From Callipepla californica brunnescens (lineage: Eukaryota; Chordata; Aves; Galliformes; Odontophoridae), in the NCBI GenBank assembly GCA_023055505.1, contig JALIRH010000045.1, positions 3,866,180 to 3,930,179 of the forward strand: a stretch of 64,000 nt of DNA, written 5' to 3'. This document shows positions 24,142 to 36,790 of this stretch, in pieces (positions within the stretch are counted from its first letter, which is position 1; every line of letters starts with the position of its first letter). The translations under genes were made by a program, and so were the position numbers. Below the pieces are notes generated by a model. It made no database searches and had not been told where the DNA came from. It worked only from the letters and a program-made list of their open reading frames with translations.

Positions 24142-24360
24142 CTGCCCGTGTGCCGGGACCCGGCGCACTCTGATGAACTCCGCACTCCCGCTCTCGTTAC
24201 GGCTGCGCCTCCAGCGCCGCTGTCGGCGAACACAGGCAAAGAGCCGATCCCGAGCCGGCGCCTGCTCGCCCTGTGCTGAGCTGGCCGGCTCGGGAAGGTC
24301 CACGCGGAACGCACCGCGAGTGTCGGCGCGAAGCCGCAGTTGGGATCGGCCGGTCCGAGC

Positions 24361-24466
24361 CACGTGCTTCCGGCCCCGCCCCCCGCCGGGGTGACGTCAC
24401 CGCGTGGGCGGGGCTTCGCGCCGTGCCGGAAGTGGCGCCGTTGCTAGGCGACGCGCCGGACGCGCC
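24361..24466 (+). promoter_or_regulatory. ODAD4 promoter: CRE, ETS, GC box and RFX X-box
   Basis: In order: CACGTG (24361-24366), CRE palindrome TGACGTCA (24392-24399), GC box GGGCGGGGC (24406-24414), ETS-type CCGGAAGTG (24426-24434) and X-box GTTGCTAGGCGAC (24440-24452), 14 bp before the ATG. RFX factors bind X-boxes in ciliary gene promoters, which fits this dynein-docking gene. Confidence 0.75.
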
Positions 24467-27400
24467 ATGGCGGAGGGCCCCGCGCCGGCCGGGTCCTTCC
24501 CGGGCCTCATGAGCCAGGGCGCGCTGCTGTCCCTGCGGGGCGAGCACGGCAAGGCCCTGTCCTGCTTCAACAACGTGAGGGCCGGGCTGGGCCAAAAACG
24601 GGCGCGTTATTCTCATCCGTCACCCCGACGTGCTCTTCGTTCCAGGCGCTGCAGCTCCGGGCGGGGGACAAGCGCGGCCTCGCCGCCCGCTCACGGTGCT
24701 ACCTGAGGCTCGGAGACACGGAGAGCTCCCTGAAGGATGCCGAAGCATCTCTCCAAAACGACAAAACCTTCTCTGAGGTAAACAGCGCGGAGCTGGGGCG
24801 GCTCTGCGCGGTGCCGCGGGCCTCACGGAGCCGTCCGGGCGTGGGATGCTCCGTACAGCACTGTGCTCCTCTGCGGTGCTTCCAGAGCTGTGGGAGTGCT
24901 CAGTCCTCTGGGGAAGAGCTCCGGGATTGGATTTTATTGTACTGATTGTCTGCTTTGCTGTAGGGCTTTCACTTCTGCCTAGGAGAGTTGCTTAGAGGCT
25001 CTGAAGAATAGTTGGTTGGGTTTTTTTCCCCCTTTAAATGTCTTTTCAGGGGCTTTACCAAAAAGCTGAGACGTTATATACCATGGGTGACTTTGAATTT
25101 GCTCTGGTGTTCTATCACCGAGGCTGCAAACTACGCCCAGAGCTCCAGAAGTTCAGGCTGGGCATCCAGAAGTGCCACGAGGCGATCATCAACTGCATTG
25201 GAAGTAAGAAGTTCCCTTTCTCAGTGCCCGCAGGCACGGCTGGAGCTGCTCATGGTGTTTTATCACCAGCTGCTAACAGCTGGTGGCTGTTAACTCAACA
25301 TGTTTCCTGAGGACCTAGTAACAGCAGTTTCTTCGGATTTCCTGAGCTCCAAAAAGAGCACAGCCGCATTCTCCTCTCTTTCTTCTTCTTTTTTTTGTGT
25401 GTCTGAATGCCTGTTCACATACAGTGTCTAATAACTTCAGTAACTTCAACTGAAGTGACCCCAGCACTTACATTTCTGAAGTCACCATGACAATGCTCTG
25501 AATGCAGAATAAAGCAGCACACCTGCTTGTGGCAAAATCTGTTCTGAGATCTTTATCCTAGTGTTAAAAGTTTATAGTGAAATCTGCCCAGTTACCTTCC
25601 CAAGATCCTGATTTTCCTCCAATTTACATTGCATAAGAGCAGTGAAACTGTTGACGATTGCAATTGCTTTCATAATTTCTGGTGTAAATCAGAGCACTGA
25701 GTCCTGCAAGCGACAGGAAAGGCCAAGGACCAGGTGATGTTTAGAACAAATGGAAAACTTTTCCCTTACTTTTTCTTCTAGCACTTCTCTCATGTGCAGA
25801 CAAGCGTGGCCAGCACCTGCGCACGCTCCAGGCACACAGACACACTCAGCTGGGGCTGGCTGTGAGGTTGAGTGGCTTATCACATGCAAACAGCAACCTG
25901 TGCACAGCTTGCAAGGCCATTGCAAAACCTGCTGGGACAGTCAGGAACGGCTCAGGTGGATCCTCCAGCCCGGCAGCCTGTCCCATCACGGAGCTGGGAC
26001 ACACCCTGCCTGCACACCCCACACAGGCCTTGATCCCACAGATAACGTTGCTACCTCGCCTTGAAATCCCCGTCAGAGTTTCAGCCCACCTCCAGAGCTG
26101 CAGCTTGGCGCTGAGCCCCAGCTGCGTGGCAGCCTGCAGCAGCTCCTCCGTGTGTGACACATTCGAAAAGGCAGATAGAGCAATTTTCCAGATCTGGTTC
26201 ACTTTGTTACTGCTGCTTTCTTAGTTCAGTGCAAACACCGAGACACCTTCACAACTCGCAGTGGAAATGCTTGTCATGCTTGACATGCTGAGCTGAATGC
26301 TTTAAATGCCTTCCAGCATCTGGACTGTATAGAAATGAACAGAATTAAAGCCAAGAGGTGTTCTAAATGTTTGGTAGCTCCTCAGTGCAGGGGAAAAGAA
26401 GCAAGGAAACACACTAGTGTTAGTTCTAGATGTTTGCTGTGTGTACGTACATGAATGGGGTACATCCCCAACACCACTTTACCCAGTGTGCATGGCAGAT
26501 GTGTGAGCATTGTCACACGGCTGATCTCAGCCCACTCACCTTGCTGGAGGAAACGCATCCCTGGCAGCATTTGAAGCTGCTTCCTTCCTCCTGACCATGC
26601 CAAAACAAAGAGCTGCTTTTTCCCCCATCCCTTCACTGCGACAGTGGGCTCTGAAAAGCAGAAGTGAAAATAAAACAGGAATTAATTGTTCAGCACACAG
26701 AATCTCTGAAATATTACCACACTTACAAGCTTTCCTTCCACTTTAAGATTCCCTTTTATTTCCTTTCTCTGTACATGGGATACAGCACATCTCTGTAGGA
26801 AACATGTCCTGTGATAGGAGCCCTGTGGTACCATGTAAAAATAGCAATTACAATTCAGAGAAGAGCTACGTCTGTGAGCTGCAATTCCTGCTTAAAGGAC
26901 ATACCCACATCCACAGATTTCACATGGAAGAAATCTCTACTTGTAACAGGACGTTTCAGGCTTCACACATTTACAGTTATTTTAAATTCTAAAGCTTCTC
27001 TACTGCAGTTCTTGAGCACTAACAAGTATTTTCTCTGTATTTGCAGATCCATCCTCAGTTAAACTGGAGAACAAAGAGGATCTCTGCTTCATAAGCCGGC
27101 AGGCAGAGGTACAGTGCGAAGAGCTCGTGGTCCGGAAGCTAACTAGAGCTGTTATAATGCTGTTATGATCTGGAACACACACAGCATCAGGGGCTGCTGC
27201 AGCAGTGTGGATGGGGAAGCACATCCTGAGCACACAGAGCAAACTAATCCATCACGAGGATTTTTATGTGCATGCCTTTAATGCAGCTGTGGCTCAAGCC
27301 ACACAAAATAGAAAGGAGAAGGCAGAAGGGCAGGGAAGAGCAACTGATGGGAAACAAAGCCCCATTTGAAGCTCCTCTCACAGCCTGAGTGGAGCTCCTA

Positions 27401-30400
27401 TGGCGTGCTGCTGACCACCCAACAAAGGCTAATGAGTAACAGCACTGAGGTCAGAGCCAGGGTGCACTCACCCGCAGTGTTTGCTTTGGTCTTACCCGCT
27501 GTTTGAGGTTCACATTTCTGATAGAGGACACTTTCCCATTGCTTAATCTCGCGGTGTTCCTCTGAGGTGCCACGCTCCCCTTTGCAGGCAGTGCAGTGAG
27601 TGCTCGTTGCTTTCTTTCAGCTGGAATTATGGGTAGACACAGATTTAGAGACTTGACATACAATGAGGGTCGGCACTTCCAGAAGCCAGTCACTCCTGGT
27701 AATTTCAGGGTACCCCAGCAATCTTGCCAAACTTGTTTTTTTCTTGCTGTAGGGCAAAAAAGCAGATCAGAAACTCCAAATCAAGCTGACCAAGGATCAA
27801 AAGTACAAGAAGAAACAGGAGCCTGCAAGGAACCAAAAAACAGAGCGGCAGCTTCTGGGAGAGCTCTATGCTGACAAGGCCTACCTAGAAAAGCTGCTCC
27901 AGGATGAAGGTTTTCTCCATTGTGTTCAGTTAGATGTCCCTCCTACGCAGGATCTTCCCTTCTCTTATGTTCTGATCACTTACCTCAGAGCTCACACGGC
28001 CCATGGCATTTGCAGTGTCCAAACAGCTCAGGTGTCTTTGGAACCAGATCCAATATTCAGAGCTGAACACGTTTCCTTCTTTCAACCACAGTGATCTGTG
28101 CTGAGGAAATCAAAAGCAGCACCATTACGAATCACTTAATTTCTGGCACAGTGTTAAATTCCACTCACATTTGCATTAAGTGCAAAGTGCTGCTAATGAA
28201 ACTTCCTCACTTGGTTATAAATGCTAAGAACAAGATACAGGATTCAGAAAAGTGCCTTATTTTAGAGCTGGGTAGAAAGGTGATTCCCATTTAATCTTTT
28301 GGGTTTTTTTCCCCCCTTCTAGGAAACCATTTACCTAGCAACAGAGGAGCAATTAAGAATTCAGCCTATTCATAAATTCATGGTATTGCCAGCATTAATA
28401 ATACATAAAAGCCATCTTGTTTCCAGCCCCATAACAGTCCTCTCCATTTCCCCAGCATTTAAAGTGCCATCTGAGTGCAGGTGTCCCATCTGATTGCTCT
28501 GCCCAGGAGGGCCCACAGCTGCCCCCGTTATTGTGCTGCCTGTTCAGCTGCTGCCTTCAGAGCAGGTAGCAGTGCAGGAGCCGGGAACACAGCAGCTCTA
28601 GCTCGCCAGGAGGATTTTCTCTAATTTCCCACCCGATCTGAGGGGCACTGAAGACATTAATTGCAGTACTCTGTCAGAGCAGAACGTTCACAGACAGCTC
28701 AGGGATCTGAAACTTCATCCATTGTGTGCTATGATGCTCTCCTATTTTCAGACTTGATGAAGAGTGTCACAAAGCAGGGGGTCAAAGTGGAGGACATGGT
28801 GCTGGGTGGCATTGCCTACCTGGACACGCGTGCTGAGTTCTGGCAGCAGCAGAAGCCCATCTATGCCCGAGAGTGGGAGCGTAGGCTCAGGCGGCAGAAT
28901 TGGACCCGAGAGAAGAAACCAAAACCAGCCGAGATGGCAAGATACATTGTGAAGAGCCTGGAGGACATAGATATGTGTACGTGTCCTGGCTGGAAACAGT
29001 AAGAAAGCAATGAGTGGTGCTTGTAACACTTTGCTGTAGCAAACACAGGCCAGAACTACACACAACAATGGGTGGTTCTTGGAAGCACACTGTAGATTGA
29101 GTGCAGGACTGTTGGATGTGCCTGGGGAGCCAGGGGCTCCCACCCTTCCCAGGCTTTCTCTGAGGCTTACGTAGCTGCACTTGGCCTGAGCTCCCCAGAA
29201 CTGCTGTGCCTGCACGCCAGCACTAAACCTCTCTTTGTCCCCAGTGCTGAGAGGTGACTCTCCCGAAGAAAGCTGCAAGAAAGCAGAGTGTGTGCTGAAA
29301 ACAATACAGGGATGGCCAGAGGATGAAGTTCCCAACAAGAACGAGCTGATTGGGAGCCTCCACAGCTGCATTGGCAATGCCCACTTCGAGATGGGGCGGA
29401 TGGAGGCAGCCCTGAAAAGCCACAAAATGGATCTGGAGTTTGCCAGGCAGAAGTAAGTGCTGCAGAGTTCAGATGCTGCCTGCAGAGGAAAGTTCCTCTG
29501 TGTTTCATGGACCAGGGGCAGTGCATGCAGTGCGCGTGGAAGCGAAGCAGAGCAGTGCAATGAGTCCCAGGCTCAGCAGTGCAGCCCCAGGAAGGTCATG
29601 CCCCGGGCAGCAGTACGCTGTGCTGCGCTGCAGTTCAAACCTCGGGAGGTTTTCGGGCGGACAGGAGCGCAGCATCGCCGAGGAGCACTCGCCCTCTGGT
29701 GGCTGTGAGCGGCCGGCACAGCAAACACTGCTCCGCTGCTCCGCTGCCGTCGGCTTTTCCATCTGCAAGATGCAGATAGTCCGGGAGGGCCACCTCCAGA
29801 GCTGGGAATGGGACTAACGAAGGAATAAAGTCTGCAGGTTTATTAGAGAAGGAGCTGCCTCTGGCGGGGGGTAACGGCTCATTCGGAGCGCTGGGAAAGG
29901 ACGTGTGAGCTGGAGGTGTCAGTGGGACCGCTCACGGCCCCGGGGCAGCGCTGGGAGCTGAGGGTGGGGAACCCCATGGGAAACTGAGGCAGAGAAAAGA
30001 CTTCCATGAGGGCTCCCGGGTTTACACACAGAGGAACCCAGCATGGCAGTGAGGCGGTTCTCCCCATGGCAGCTGCAATGGCCACTGATAAAAACATTCA
30101 CTTTGGTTTTATGGGTTTACACGCTCCGCTCTGCGTTACGTTGGGGTTGGAGAGCACTGCCAGGAGCAAGGCTGCCCCAACCCCTGCGACTTTCCTCTTC
30201 CTGCAGCAATCTCCCCGATGCCATATCCAGAGCCCTCGACAACATTGGCAGAGTTTATGCCCGGATCGGCGAGTTCCAGCAGGCGATCGACACGTACGTG
30301 AGGGCGGTGGTGGATGGAGGCTCTTCAGTTCTGACTGCCAGAGCTGTGAATTTGTTCATGGCAACAGCTGCGACTCTTCGTTCCTGGGTTCAGTGGTTGA

Positions 30401-32260
30401 GAGGATAACTGCGTGTGGGTGACACCCAGTGAAGTTTGTCTTCCTCGCTCTGCTTGCAGCTGGGAGGAGAAAATTCCAATGGTGAAATCCAGCGTGGAGA
30501 AGATGTGGCTGTTCCATGAGATCGGCCGGTGTTACCTGGAGCTCGGGAGGGCTGAGGAAGCTCAGGACTATGGAGAGAGGTCCCTGCAGTGTGCGCTGGA
30601 GGAGAGAGATGCTGAGTGGCAGCTCCACGCGGGCGTGCTGGTAGCACAAGCACAAGGTACAGACGGCACGGTGCATTTTGCTGGGAGGAGGAAGCTGCCC
30701 GTTGTGGTCGGCACCCCAATGGAAGCTCCCAGAGCTGCTGCTCGGCGTGAGGTTACGATAGATGTTTTCATTTGTTTCTTACAGAAAAGCTGAAGGACTA
30801 CTGGTCTGCAATTATCAACTTTGAAAGAGCACTTGAGAAGGCAAAGCTTATTCACAGCCACGCTGCTCGGGAGGCCATCATTGCTGTGAGTGACCCCCTG
30901 CCAGGGGGGAGGAGGGGGCAGAGCTGTAGGGATGTGTCCTGCCTACAGGAGCTGTCCCTGCACAACCAACCTCACTCAGCCTGTGTCCTGCAGGACAGGA
31001 GCTGGTGGGGTGGGGTGCTCAGGGGAGCACGCAGTGTGTGTCCTGCAGGACAGGAGCTGGTGGGGTGGGGTGCTAACGGCCGCCAGCACTGCACGCCGAG
31101 GTGAAGCGTGTTGGTGTGAAGGAATGGGCAGAGGTTGGAGGAAAACAGGAGCAGTTTGGGTACTAAGAGCCCATATTGCTTCTCAGGCCTTGGATAACGT
31201 CAGCAGGAGCTTCATCAAAGACCTGAAGGAAAGAGAGAGAGAAATGGAAGTTCACGCTCTCAGAGGTAATTGTCACCTCGAGTTCTGCACCACATTAACG
31301 TGAGAATTCCCCACTTCCCTTTCCTGGTGTGGAGATGGAGCACTCTGTGCCCAGGCAGAGAGCAGCTGTGTTTCTGGACCCCACGCTCCGTACCCACTGC
31401 TGCAGGAATCCATTTAGTGGGATCCCATAGCACATGTAGAATTCATAGCTTCTTTTTTTTTTTTTGATGGGGAAGCTTTAATGCTCAGGACAGAAGTGGA
31501 GGAGCCTGGCTCTGCTCCTCTGCACTGCCCACATCAGCAGCTGCTGAGAGCAGCTCCAGTGCCAGGAATGCAAAATGGTGGGCAAGAGTCAGACCGTGAC
31601 CGTGAAGGCAGCTGTGAACAGAGGGGACACACAGTGCTGGGGCCCCCAGGGCCTCGGCAGCGTTCCAGAGTGCGCGTAACGTGAAAGCACTGATTTTCCA
31701 TCCCCACCTCAATGGCCATGCGTGCGGCTGGGACCTGCAGCGCGGGGCAGGACGTCACCTGCAGCTCCGAGGCACAGAGCTCTGCATCCGAACCCAGAGC
31801 GAAAGGCAACGCGAGCAGCCCGCCCTGCTGCGCTTCACAGCGCAGAGATGGGGCCGAGCAGCCCCCGAGGGGCAGCCCCCCCGGGCACACGGTGTAACTG
31901 CATGACATGGGGGGCAGGAGCCGTTCTTCCCTCGCCCCCGCGGTTGCTCGGTGCTGGATCTCACTCTAAGATTTCCCCCCCCCCCCCTCAGATCGCGATT
32001 TCAGCGGTGAAAACACAGAAGATGATGACCCTGAGGACACAGAGGGACGGGCAAGTGAGCAAAGCTTAGAGAACCAGAGCGGCAAAAAAGAAGGTGCTGA
32101 GAGCGATAAGGAGCGAGGGAACGAGAGAGAAGAGCTGAACGAACACGGTGAGAAAGGGAACAAAGAAGAGAGCGGCACAGGAGAGGAAGAGGAGAGCGAG
32201 AGAGAGGAAGAAGAAATGGGAGACGACGAAAGAAAGCGGTTCGATTTCCTGAGCGGTTAA
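24467..32260 (+). CDS. ODAD4: Outer dynein arm docking complex subunit 4 (TTC25)
   Basis: TPR protein needed to dock outer dynein arms on motile cilia (known from human and mouse). Twelve exons: 24467-24574, 24646-24777, 25050-25203, 27047-27108, 27753-27909, 28752-28976, 29245-29452, 30207-30293, 30460-30656, 30785-30885, 31187-31265, 31992-32260; 592 aa. N-terminal TPRs are at about residues 12-115 (LYTMGDFEFALVFYHRG) and central to C-terminal TPRs at about 280-490 (IGNAHFEMGRMEAALKSH, ALDNIGRVYARIGEFQQAI). A highly acidic Glu/Ser/Lys tail (about 504-592) is shorter than in human. The exon 6 donor is the GT after 28976, not the overlapping one after 28974; only the former restores DIDMLLRGDS. 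ATG at 24467, 14 bp after an X-box. The last intron has an acceptor tract of 13 C (31975-31987). Confidence 0.96.
25204..27046 (+). other. ODAD4 intron 3
   Basis: A 1.8-kb intron, the longest in this gene. No recognised gene, RNA or mobile element. Short open frames on both strands look like chance. Confidence 0.6.
29690..29704 (+). promoter_or_regulatory. Possible CTCF-like site in ODAD4 intron 7
   Basis: CGCCCTCTGGTGGCT in a small GC-rich patch (29580-29760) fits a common variant of the CTCF core. Intron 7 (29453-30206) otherwise shows nothing recognisable. Confidence 0.35.
30982..31074 (+). repeat. Direct repeat of 38 bp in ODAD4 intron 10
   Basis: Copies at 30982-31019 and 31037-31074 are identical over 38 bp and separated by 17 bp. 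Each includes GACAGGAGCTGGTGGGG. This looks like a recent local duplication. Confidence 0.85.
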
Positions 32261-32266
32261 AATAAA
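32261..32266 (+). terminator. ODAD4: ODAD4 polyadenylation signal abutting the stop codon
   Basis: AATAAA begins at the base after the TAA stop (32258-32260). Cleavage would be near 32280-32290, leaving a 3' UTR of only about 20-30 nt and about 220 bp before the CNP start codon. Confidence 0.8.
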
Positions 32267-32269
32267 GCG

Positions 32270-32505
32270 GTCCGCATTCACACCGCGCTGCTCTCCATCC
32301 CACGGCCGCCGGAGCTCCGCCGCAGCCCGGGGCAGAAGGAGCGCGGCCGGGGCCGGGCACCCACCGGCACCGCCCGCCCCACGCAGGCGCGGCCTCGGGC
32401 GGTCCCGGGAGGGGGCGATGCTATGAAAGGGGCCGCGGTGCCGCCCGCCCCACAGCCGCACTCCCGCTCCGCATCGGCGGCCGCCCCGGAGCCGCTGCCC
32501 TCACC
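32270..32505 (+). promoter_or_regulatory. CNP upstream promoter region
   Basis: A GC-rich block lies between the ODAD4 poly(A) signal and the CNP start codon. CpG density stays high through CNP intron 1 (32509-33425), which could hold a second promoter for the short isoform. No clear TATA box. Confidence 0.5.
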
Positions 32506-35476
32506 ATGGTAAGTGCGGGGCGGCCCGAGGCGGTGCGGGACGGAGCCCGGGCCGGGGGGCAGCGGAGGGGGGGGGGACCGGAGCCGCGCTGCCCCTCGGC
32601 CGCACGGTCCCCTCGCGGGGCTCCGTCGGGGCGCGGAGGGGTCCGGAGCGGCCGCGGGGACAGCGGGGCTCTGTGGGACGGAGCTCCGCTCAATCGGGGA
32701 TTGTTCGCCCGCGGCTCTGAGCCGCCATTGTCCCGCGCCGCCGCGCGGCTCCGCCGCATAAAGGAGCGCTTTCTCCGCGGGTTTGGCCGTCGAACAATGG
32801 GACCTGGGGCTGTTCTCTATTATTGTTCTTTTGTTCGCGCGTTTGAAAAGCGGCTCAGTGCCGTCCGCCCGCAGCTGCCCCGGGCACGGCCGAGCCCCGC
32901 AGCCCCGGGCCGAGCGGAACGCGGGGCCGTGGGACCCCGACCCCACCGGGAGCGGAGCGTCGTCCCCTTCGGAGCGGGGATCCGCTGGCTTTGGGGCTCC
33001 CACACGGCCCTGAGCGCCTCGGAACCGATCCCCGCGTCCCGGGGCCGGGAGCGGAGGATGGAGAAGTGCCGCTTCGAGCCGCGGTGCCCGCGGTGCCCGC
33101 GCCCGCTTTCACTTTCGTGTTCGGCGGCGGTGGGAGGAGCCCGGAGCGGCCGTTCCGCGTCGGGAGCCCCGGGCCGGGCAGCAGCGGGGCGGCCCCGGGA
33201 GCACCGCGGCGAACACCGCCGGCGGGGATCGCTTCGGCATTGCGGGCGGAGCCGTCCGCGCTGCGGCGTCCGACGGCGCTCCGGGCTCCGTTCCTCCCCT
33301 CGGGCCGCGGCCGCTCCGCGCTGTGGCGGTGACGTTCCCCTTTCGCTCCGCGCGGTCCGGGTCCCCTCCCCCCACCCCACGGCCACGCAGGACCTACAGA
33401 GCGGTGTTTTGTGCTTGAATTTCAGAACAGAGGTTTCTCGAAGAAGAGTCACCCGTTCCTACCTAAAATATTTAGAAAAATGTCTTCTCAGTCGGCAAAA
33501 GAAAGGCCCGAGAGCTTGCGGTTCCCCTTCCTGGACGATGAAGACACCATCTCCACGCTCAAGGAGTCCAAAACCTTCTTCATCCTCAGAGGTCTCCCCG
33601 GCAGTGGGAAGTCCACTCTCGCTCAGGCGATCCAGGAGCGGTACAGAGACGCCTGCAAAGTCATCGCCGCCGACAGCTACAAAATCACTCCTGGGATACG
33701 GAGCAGCGTTCCCGAAGAGTACTCCAAAGTGGACGAGGCTCTTGTTGACTATTGCAAACGAGATATCAGCGTCATCGTTTTGGATGACACTCACCATGAG
33801 AGGGAACGACTGGAGCAAATCTTTGACATTGCTGACAAATACCGCTACAAAGTCATCTTTGCGGAGCCCAAAACGCAGTGGAGGATGGATTGCTCGCAGC
33901 TTAAGGATAAGAATCAGTGGAAACTGACGGCGGAAGACCTGAAGAAGATGAAGCCGAGCTTGGAGAAGGAGTTTCTACCCATGTATTTTGGGTGGTTCCT
34001 GAGCAAGAGAAGCTCCGAGATCCTGAGGAAGGCCGGCCAGGTCTTCCTGGATGAGCTTGGAAGCCTCAAAGCCTTCAAAAAGGAGAGCAAATTCTGTATG
34101 TACAGACGGATCTCACCACGTTCCCCCTCCCGGTGCATCCCTGACGCTCAGCAGACGCACCGCGCTGTGTGTGCTGTTAGCGAAGGTCGGCAGCGATGGG
34201 AGCTGCGCAGGGATCCCGAGCTCTGCTCTCCACAGCTGCTGACACTGCTTTCAGCACTGAGAATGAAAGGAAGCTTTCCTCGGGAGTGGGCTGAGCGCTG
34301 AGGCCATGGGGGTGTCTGAGGAGCAGATGCAGTCACAGCTCGCTTTGCCCCTCTGGGATTTCTGTAGCACTGAGGGTGGGTCGGGGCAGAACCGTCCGCA
34401 TCGCGGCTGGAAGGAGAGGAGAGGATTGCATCCGCCTCTTCCAGCAGTGAGGAGATGGGGCACAAAGGGTGGGTGAAGGAAGCTGAGACGGGGCTTCCTT
34501 TGAGGGATCCTTTTTTCATCCTAACGTTCTCCCGTGTTTGCAGTTACTTCTGAAGATCCCAAAATAAAAATAGATCTGACCAGCTACTTCGTGAAGAGGC
34601 CGCCCGGGGTCCTGCACTGCACCACCAAGTACACCGACTTCGGGAAGGCAGCGGGGGCCGAGGAGTACGCGCAGCAGGAGGTGAGTGCGAGGTTCCCCCT
34701 TCCCCTGGAGACCCCCTCCCGTCCGGAGCTCTGTGTGCTTTGTGGGGGGGTGGCGGGCAGCTTTGCTCACAGCTCACTCTGCAGGGACGTGTGTGCCCCC
34801 GTGGCCCACGCAATAGAGAAGCGATGGGTGTCGGAGAGCCGCTCCTCCCCCCTCCCCTCACCCCCACACACCGCGCTCAGCTCTGAGTGCCGCCGCTGTC
34901 CGACGTAGTTCGGTTTGGACGGCGGCAGATGATGGATTCACACCTCCAGATCACGGAGTGCTCAGGAGAAGCGGGGCTGTGCGGAGGAGGAGGGCTCTGA
35001 CCTGTGCCCCTCTCCCCCCCCAGGCTGTGAGGGCTTCGTACGGCAAAGGCTTCACCCTGTCCATTTCTGCTCTGTTTGTCACAACGAAAACCGTCGGCGC
35101 TCGAGTGGAGCTGAGCGAACAGCAGCTGTTGCTGTGGCCCGGGGATGCTGATAAGGTCCAGGCCACCGACAGCCTGCCCCGCGGCAGCCGCGCTCACATC
35201 ACCCTCGGCTGTGCCAGCGGCGTCGAAGCCGTCCAAACCGGGATCGATCTCCTGGAGTTCGTGAAACTGGAGAAGGCGGGGAACAAAGGGGATGAAGTGG
35301 GGGAAATCGGAGGAGGGAAGCTGCAGTATTTCGGTAACGGTATGTGGATGCTCGTCCTGTCCAAAAAGATCGATGTGAGGGCGATATTCTCAGGGTATTA
35401 TGGAAAAGGAAAACTCGTACCCACACAGAGCACCAACAAACGCGGCTCCGCGTTCAGCTCCTGCTCCATCATCTGA
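32506..35476 (+). CDS. CNP: 2',3'-cyclic-nucleotide 3'-phosphodiesterase
   Basis: Myelin-associated enzyme that hydrolyses 2',3'-cyclic nucleotides to 2'-nucleotides and binds RNA, tubulin and membranes. Four coding exons: 32506-32508 (the ATG alone), 33426-34095, 34544-34680, 35024-35476; 420 aa versus 421 in human. P-loop kinase-like N-terminal domain with GLPGSGKST (residues 57-65). C-terminal 2H phosphoesterase domain with His249-x-Thr251 (LHCTT) and His328-x-Thr330 (HITLG). The C-terminal CaaX box CSII predicts prenylation. In mammals the long form (CNP2) carries a mitochondrial-targeting N-terminus and the short form starts about 20 residues in. The matching internal Met20 is present at 33480-33482. 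Catalytic residues all retained. Confidence 0.97.
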
Positions 35477-36790
35477 GGGCAAGCGGGGCTCTCCCCTTTT
35501 GTTTTGAAAAGGCAAATAACTCGGTAACCTTTAAAACTGTAAAGAGAAATAATTATACCTTTACTAAGCAAACCCTTCTGCCCACCTCAGTACGAAACAG
35601 CTCTGGGGAGAGCTTATCGGCCTCAGGAAGAAAACAAGCAGCTCCAGAACTGCCCCGTAGCCCTCAGGATCCGGGCTGCTGCTGGGTGTTTGTAACAGAA
35701 GCAGCTCTCGTGGGGCTCTGCTTGTTTTCTTCCTCCGAGGAGGATCTCGTGTCGTCTTTTAGAACTTCCCTATGAACCACAATCGTTCAATCTGTACACG
35801 TCAGTACTTCGTGATGGAGCAGTGGCAGCCAGAGCCTGCACAGAGCTGCTCTGAAGCCCCAGGAGCTGCGTGACGTCCCCCCCGCTCCCGGCACACACAG
35901 CAGTGCTGGGAGCTGCACTGGGAGCTGCACTGGGAGCTGCAAGCTCTTTGCTCCAGGGCTGCTGCTGGGGCTCCCGGAGCCATCGGTTCCCCACCCCACT
36001 CAGTGCTGTTTGTGTGCAGAGCTCTCAGTGCAGTGCCCCGCGGTGTCTTTGAGCCAACGACTGCAGAGAAAAGCTCAGAGATGGAACCGTGTGCAGGGAG
36101 CTGCAGAACGGCCGCGGCCCGCGCTGCCCGGAGCTCCAGCAGAGCAGCACTGCCCCGGGGGGTTGGGAAGAGATGAACTGACGTCTTTTCCACCTTATTT
36201 TGTAGGAACTAAGATTATGTCCGGAGTACAGAGCTGTACTTCATGCCAGGTTTACTAGTTTTAGCTAATGCCCTGAATGGATGGAAGTAACACTGTAATT
36301 TAGGGAGTAAAGGAGGTATCGTAACTGCGTAACCAGAGTCTGCTCCAGCCCGGAGCGCGGGCTGGGGAGAAGTTAATGACGGAGCACTGCCGTTATTCAG
36401 GCGTTCCATTAGAGCTCACGTTCTGCTCAGCAGAACGCGGTCACTGCTTCCTAACACAGAGCCCAACTAACAGCTCCAGGTCCGGACGGCGCTTAACACA
36501 AATCTAACAGAAACAAACGCTCACTGTGTTCCGCGTGTGCTCAGTGCGGCTCCGGGGCACAGCTCTCCGTGGAGGCTGCGAGGAAAAGAGGACAACGAAT
36601 CCCCACTGCATCGCCACCAAAACGATGCGCGTCCTTTGCTGCCAAACGGGCACCGGCGGCACCGCCAGCGCCGCGCTGCGGGTCAGCCCTGCCCTGCCCC
36701 GCTCCCCCTCGGAGCCGCTGTCCCCGCAGCGCTGCGGTGTCGGTCCCGCGGCGGCTCAAGAACAGCAGCGACACGGTCCTCACTGACGGC

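Noticed and set aside
28975..28976. ODAD4 exon 6 donor at 28974|GTGTAC
   Set aside because: It leaves the next exon out of frame. The donor two bases later (28976|GTACGT) restores the family sequence.
32506..33927. 473-codon open frame starting at the CNP ATG
   Set aside because: It reads straight through CNP intron 1 and enters exon 2 in the wrong frame. Splicing at ATG|GTAAGT restores the true CNP sequence.
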